DNA from: Nemertoderma westbladi
Lineage: Eukaryota; Xenacoelomorpha; Nemertodermatida; Nemertodermatidae
Direction of reading: 5' to 3'
DNA length: 36,545 nucleotides
NCBI GenBank assembly: GCA_032718475.1
Contig: JAUCBJ010000789.1
Coordinates: 1 to 36,545, forward strand
Shown here: positions 30,893-36,545 of the stretch, one piece after another
Numbering within the stretch: position 1 is the first letter of the stretch
How the letters are laid out: each line of letters opens with the position of its first letter
Made by a program: the position numbers and the translations under genes
The notes under the pieces: generated by a model
What the model saw: only the letters and a program-made list of their open reading frames with translations
Told to the model about the DNA's origin: nothing
Databases searched by the model: none

Positions 30893-32682
30893 CTCAATCA
30901 CCCATACTACGATTTAATCTCAATAAACAAATAGCAATAAAAAATTAAGTATATTTAATTTTATAAAATAATGATAATAAAGTATCTAAAATATACATAA
31001 TATGAAAATTAACTATAAAAAACGGGGGCGGATATTGATAAAGGTATTTTTTCCCGTCATAATATTATTATTATTTATTAACATAATATCATATATTTGA
31101 GATTCGATGAACAATTAATTATCATTGCACTTAGTAAACTGAAACATTGACAAGATAATATACATAATGTATGTTTATGTAATATGACACACCAGAAATG
31201 CAGCTCGTACACTTTACCTAATAAAATACAGTCGAGTCAAAACCAAAGGGGCCAAAATTTAACAAAAACATTAGTTAAGGCCTTAACCTTTGAACGCAAT
31301 TGAGTTTTAATACCTTGACATAACAAAATTTGTTCTGCCCTCTATTACACATTTTTCACGAAATCTACACTGCAATGCAAAAACTTTTCCGTCAAAAATT
31401 AATAATATTTAAGCCCAGATATGTTTAATATTCATATACAAACTTTTTATAGTACGATGTTTATGTTTTAATGCATGTACATGTTTAACCACGATGTACG
31501 TACATTGCAAAGCTACAACCAGATAATAATTTCCAATGTGCACTAACACAATCTCAGCCAATAGCATATACGTACGCCTTAAGCAGATTGGTGGTCTACA
31601 CTATCTGACCCGGGCTATTTTTACTACATAATAATAATAATAATTTTAATTTTTTTTAGATTGTGGCTGAAAAATTAAAATTTTGAAGGTGTAAAAGGAT
31701 TCGAGGTAGCTGATCACGATAAAACTTCTTTAAAAAATTTTTGGTGTTTTTTTTTGGTATTTTTTAAATTTTGGGTGCTATTCTGGTGCCCCAGGACGAA
31801 AAGTAAAGTAAAACAAAACTAAAAAATGTTGTGTTTGGTTGGATAATTCTGAATGTCAATGTTGCTAATCACAATGAATTTCAAAATGTTAAATTTTACC
31901 TTTGGTTGGGTAATTCTGAAGGTATACTGCTCACGATAGAAATTGTTAAAAATATTTTATGATAGTGTAACCCTCAAATTTATTATTAATTTGTGCTACT
32001 TGTGCTATTTTTCGTGCCACATTGTCACATATTAAAAATATCATAAACAATCAGAAACAACATTTTATTTTGATTCTTATACGAATTCAGCTACACGGAA
32101 AACCCATAAGGCAATAAAATCACGTTGATTTGGTATTGATTTTTTTTGGCTACTTGTATTTTTCGTCCCACATATATCTAAAAATGCCCTGATCAATAAG
32201 ATACGAGATATTTCAGTGTCATACTCGTGATCAGCATCCCTAAAAACCCATAAGATCATAAAAACAGTTTGATGTGGTGCTGATTTTTCTTATCATATTT
32301 GCACTCCTTGTTTTTTCGTTTGTTTCCATGTATTTTCGAGTATATTGAAATTAAAATATTAAAATAGACAAAATATTCTAATCCAATTGTATATAAGTAT
32401 ATATATTATATCTATGTTTCTGGAGCATTCGTTGAAAAAATATATATAAAGTAAAAATTCTTTAAAATCAGTTTGCTTTAAAAATCAATATTATACTGAA
32501 TTACTATTTGGTTGCAGATAAAATTGTTAACTTTTATGTTCAGGTCATGTGCCCCTAACAAGCACAAGACACCATCTCTGCTGCAATCTGTCCGTTTAAG
32601 TTTACTTATGCTGTCTTAAGAATAACTAATAAGTCACCTTATGTACAACAAAGTATATCTAATCATTGTAAGGTAAAACAAT
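30893..32682. other. Intergenic AT-rich DNA with degenerate repeats
   Basis: No gene seen. AAAACCCATAAG-to-TTTTTCG segments near 32099 and 32241 are diverged copies about 142 bp apart; GATAATTCTGAA/GGTAATTCTGAA also recurs (31840, 31907). Could be a decayed transposable element. Confidence 0.45.
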
Positions 32683-32686
32683 ATAA

Positions 32687-34938
32687 GGGTCGTTCTCACA
32701 AAAAGTGGCCAAACTTTTATGTCAAAATGTCCATGCATTCGCACGGTTATGTTTCCAAACGACACAGATTTAACCCTATGAACCTATATACCAATCGGAA
32801 GAGCGGAAATCTGCTCATATTTCAGCAAATTTTCAAAAGATTCCATTCACAACCTAGAGAATGACACCATTTCAAATATCGAAAATGCATGTTTTTTGAA
32901 ATGTCACATTGAATTATTTTCAAATATTTGGCTTCTGAGCTAAAGCAATGAAAGCAAAGGTTCCACATACCATACATCAAAATAAAGCAAATTTAATTCT
33001 CTTTCACATACTATTGGTGGTTTTCAACCGAAGCTAATCACATTTTATATATTTACTATTTACTAACAATTAATTACGCCGTCACTAGGATTTTGTCCAC
33101 CATGTAACGCTCGTTTTTATGACATGGTTTTTTTATATTTATTCACAACATCTCCAAGTGAGATATTTCTAAACGGCGATTTATTTAGCTATCAGCAGGT
33201 AAAAAAATTATAAGAATTCGTTCATTAGAATTCGAGCGTTGTGCGAAAACGTAAATCTACATAAAATACCGTCATTAGGAATGTCCTCAATGCTCAATGT
33301 AACGCTACTTTGAATAGCGATAACTTTTGCTTTACTAATCATATCGACACCATTGAGGGCTCATATGAAAGAGCAATCGCAGATCTATCGAATCACATAT
33401 TTGATTTTAATATAGTTTCAAAACAGACTATAGTCAACGCCATGCTAATGAAAAATGTCTTCAATGTCCATCATGTAACGCATGTAACGCTGTCACAATC
33501 AATAGCGTTACACTTGAGACATGTCCATCATGTAACGTAGTTGGGCCTGAACATACCTAGCAGTACGAGTGGCGTTTCTTTTTACAAATTAGGCAGTCAG
33601 GGTCAAATTAACAATAGTCGATGGTTTCTGGTTTTCAGTATTTAGTATAAACTACTGTAGTAGTCTCATGAGTTTGTTTACCTTTCTTTATTTCGGTTCT
33701 AAAACAGTACTTCTTAATCGTCATGCAATTACAATTGTCAAACGGAATTAAGCGTGTTGTGTCCGGTAAGAACTTCTCGATTGAATTTATAGTGATGGTG
33801 TTACACGTGAAGGACATAGAGATTAAGTTAGTGATGGGATGGCGTTACACGTGAAGGACTTAGAGATTAAGTTAGTGATGGCGTTACACGTGAAGGACTT
33901 AGAGATTAAGTTAGTGATGGCGTTACACGTGAAGGACTTACTGTAGTTACACGTGAAGGACATAGAGATTAAGTTAGTGATGGGATGGCGTTACACGTGA
34001 AGGACTTAGAGATTAAGTTAGTGATGGCGTTACACGTGAAGGACTTAGAGATTAAGTTAGTGATGGCGTTACACGTGAAGGACTTAGAGATTAAGTTAGT
34101 GATGGCGTTACACGTGAAGGACTTAGTTACACGTAAAGGACTTAGTTACACGTGAAGGACTTAGAGATTAAGTTAGTGATGGCGTTACACGTGAAGGACT
34201 TAGAGATTAAGTTAGTGATGGCGTTACACGTGAAGGACTTAGAGATTAAGTTAGTGATGGCGTTACACTTGAAGGACTTAGAGATTACGTTAGTGATGGG
34301 ATGGTGTTACACGTGAAGGACTTAGAGATTAAGTTAGTGATGGCGTTACACGTGAAGGACTTAGTTACACGTGAAGGACTTAGAGATTACTTTAGTGATG
34401 GTTTTAAGGATTCCGTTAACTATTTTGTACAATTATTGTTACAATAGTATGTATATTCATATTGTATGTATACAATAATACAAACTAAACAATTTGCTGA
34501 TTTGAAAAATATTATTTTCAGCCATTGGGTCGATAAATAAATCCGTAAAAAACCCGTATAAATATAAAATAAATCCGTACATGACATTAAAGTGACTGTT
34601 GAATTTCTGGTATATATTTTAAATGTCAAATCCTGGATACTGATTGGCTAACAAGTAGCGTTACATTCGAGACAACGAGTTAGATTGTGGGCGTTTTGTG
34701 AAATGAAGGCTGCTGATTGGCTAACAAGTAGCGTTACACCAGGGACAAAATGTTACATTGTGGACATTAGTTTTTCGCGAATAAAACCTTACGACTTTAC
34801 TAAATAAACGGCCCACTAGTGTATTCGAAATCGCCTCATCGAGAGCTCTCGAAATATGTATATATTTATATGGTTTTGACAAAAAAAAATTTGACAATTT
34901 TTTCTCAAAATTTTGGCCACTTTTTGTGAGAACAACCC
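32687..34938. mobile_element. 2.25-kb element with 27-bp terminal inverted repeats
   Basis: The ends begin GGGTCGTTCTCACAAAAAG (left, 32687-32713) and GGGTTGTTCTCACAAAAAG (right, reverse complement of 34912-34938); 26 of 27 positions match. ATAA borders both ends (32683-32686, 34939-34942), suggesting a 4-bp target duplication. The interior has no transposase-length frame, many GTAACGC/GCGTTAC motifs in both directions, a 26-bp direct repeat (near 34638 and 34711) and the 39-bp minisatellite. A non-autonomous DNA transposon; family not identified. Confidence 0.85.
33791..34400. repeat. 39-bp minisatellite carrying E-box motifs
   Basis: Unit contains TTACACGTGAAGGACTTAG followed by AGATTAAGTTAGTGATGGCG. 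Fifteen copies keep CACGTG, the canonical E-box; two have changed it (CACGTA, CACTTG). Some units are shortened, and a 148-bp block (near 33801 and 33949) is repeated. Confidence 0.95.
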
Positions 34939-34942
34939 ATAA

Positions 34943-35472
34943 ATAAAAAAATTATTAAATAAAATATAATTAAAACAAACTAAACTAATTATACATTAAT
35001 TGATCAACTACGTCAGTTAACAATAACCACGAGCTCCAGGCTCATTAGTGTAGTGGATGCACAGAGTTGAACGTCGGACAAATTAAATTAAATTATATAT
35101 TATCCGTATGCTGTTTATTATATTGTGTGCGACATCACAAAACAGACAACAAAAAAATATAGAATTATTAGAATGGGGCACACTTAACCAAGTCTGCATT
35201 GATGGCCTGCCAAGGTGGGTTCGAACAGGCGCTTTAACCATTCAACTATAATGCACATTGCATACGCCCAAAAATTATGAAACCACCCATTAAACCATAA
35301 TACTAAACAATCTTAGCTGCTAGGATATTAAAGTAAAATAATGGAAGTGAACATTTTTTACATGCCGTATTTTAAATTTATATTTTTAAATTGTATTGAT
35401 ATTGGTTGTTTCATATATTTAATTTAGATTACATATCACACTATATAGTTGATTTAACGGCTCATGGACGGT
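34943..35472. other. Intergenic DNA with a tRNA-like SINE trace
   Basis: On the minus strand 35255-35205 reads TAGTTGAATGGTTAAAGCG then TGTTCGAACCC, resembling A and B boxes of a decayed tRNA-derived SINE. Nothing else recognised. Confidence 0.35.
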
Positions 35473-36352
35473 GCGGGGTGCAAATACACCGAGCTATTTT
35501 TTTTACCAGATAAATATTATACCCTGAAATTTTATGACTTTTCCTGGTTCTTTACACGATAAACACACAGAATCAATAATGGCCAATAATGTGTGGGTGG
35601 GAGGGAGCTGCAACTACTTTCACTTTTATGTACAAAGAGGTGTGTAAATACACCCCAGGCTATTCCCTATTATATTTTTATATAACCACTAATTTTATTA
35701 CTCGGTTACATATTAGATAACCCAGATATAAATTTCAGTGTGCGGTTACAAATTTGAGCGCACGTTTACAATAGTGAATCCGGGTATCAATTTCAGTCAA
35801 CGGCTACTAATTGGAGTACCCGCCGGTCACGAATTTCAGTCAAATTTATTCAATTCAAGCCGACTTTAGGACATCCGTTTAGAATTAAGAAATTTGGTTT
35901 AGAACTTGAGTTTCCCGCCCCGATGCTATTATTTAAACTGGTATTCTTTTCAATATATTTTTGCCCCTAGGGCCATCTTCAGGAAACGAAACAAATACAA
36001 AAAGTTTATACAAAAGGTTACATTATATACACATTACTTAAAAGAATACCTGTTTTTATAATAGCATCGGGGCGGGAAACTCCAGTTCTATTGTTTAAAA
36101 CGAATTTCAGTGTCTGGTTACTAATTGGAGTAACAATTCACTATTTCAGTACTCATTTACATATTAGATCACCAAAATATAAATTTAAGCGTCCGGTTAC
36201 ATATTAGTGCACCCGGTTTCCAATATTTCCCGGTTCTCTGTGTACTAATTTCAGTACACGAATTTTTGTTTCCCTAAACATATTTGTTGTTTGCGGTCAT
36301 TTTGCGCCACATAATATATATATTTTTATGGCGGGGTGTGTTTGCACCCCGC
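35473..36352. mobile_element. 880-bp inverted-repeat element containing a nested MITE
   Basis: GCGGGGTGCAAATACACC (35473-35490) matches the reverse complement of 36335-36352 at 17 of 18 positions. The interior has diverged repeats of the type AATTTCAGTGTNCGGTTAC. It is interrupted by the 35902-36088 MITE. Confidence 0.65.
35902..36088. mobile_element. 187-bp MITE with 49-bp inverted ends
   Basis: The arms 35902-35950 and 36040-36088 pair with only a few mismatches and share GAGTTTCCCGCCCCGATGC. The loop holds GCCCCTAGGGCC. Inserted inside the larger element. Confidence 0.88.
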
Positions 36353-36545
36353 AACGTACAAAACAGCTAAGAAAAGCGGCAATTTTTTCGAACAATGGTT
36401 TTGGGAGCAATACTAAAGGAACCAATAATAAGTATTATAATATCATGTCTAAATAAAAGAATTGAAAAATATGTAAATTTGGGCATCATGTAAAGTAACT
36501 ATGTAACTATACAACTAGAGAGTTCAACCAATCCGTAGTCTTTAA
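36353..36545. other. Right end of window
   Basis: AT-rich, nothing recognised. Confidence 0.5.

Noticed and set aside
30615-30917. 100-codon Pro/Ser-rich plus-strand ORF
   Set aside because: The second half is the degenerate GC-rich tandem repeat; no similarity or splice context.

Overview
The window is eukaryotic nuclear DNA from an animal, probably a marine invertebrate. Its genes are split by GT-AG introns and read as clear metazoan orthologues. The DNA is AT-rich, contains SINEs, MITEs and a BEL/Pao retrotransposon, and repeatedly carries the octamer TAGGCCTA. I cannot name the species from sequence alone.

The backbone is one large gene on the minus strand, the orthologue of RBBP6 (DWNN / CCHC zinc knuckle / RING). 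I rebuilt 14 coding exons from the ATG at 30078 down to 8721 by following splice signals and reading phase; together they give 3158 nt (1052 codons plus 2 nt). DWNN is in exons 1-2, the CCHC knuckle in exon 4, the RING in exon 6, and a long Pro-rich tail ending in a Ser-rich/basic segment in exons 7-14. The gene runs off the left side of the window.

Two other genes lie on the plus strand inside RBBP6 introns. Intron 9 holds an uninterrupted DPM1 (dolichol-phosphate mannosyltransferase catalytic subunit, 13078-13827). Intron 6 (8.2 kb) holds a doublecortin-domain gene (about 18681-20291), a long inverted-repeat element, and a 3.8 kb minisatellite of about 105 units of 36/33 bp.

Positions 1-8006 are a BEL/Pao LTR retrotransposon on the plus strand, antisense to RBBP6. 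It lacks only its first 11 bp. Its LTRs differ at one site, yet it has a gag/pol frame break beside a perfect slippery heptamer, a perfect 210-bp in-frame duplication, and YADN in place of the usual YxDD in reverse transcriptase.

The right end (30079-36545) has no recognisable gene. It holds several MITE-like inverted-repeat elements, including a 2.25-kb element with 27-bp terminal repeats that encloses an array of CACGTG motifs.

The most unusual pattern concerns RBBP6 splice donors. Minisatellites begin at, or within about 10 bp of, two of its 5' splice sites (exons 2 and 13). The array at exon 2 repeats the donor GTAAGTT itself about every 42 bp.
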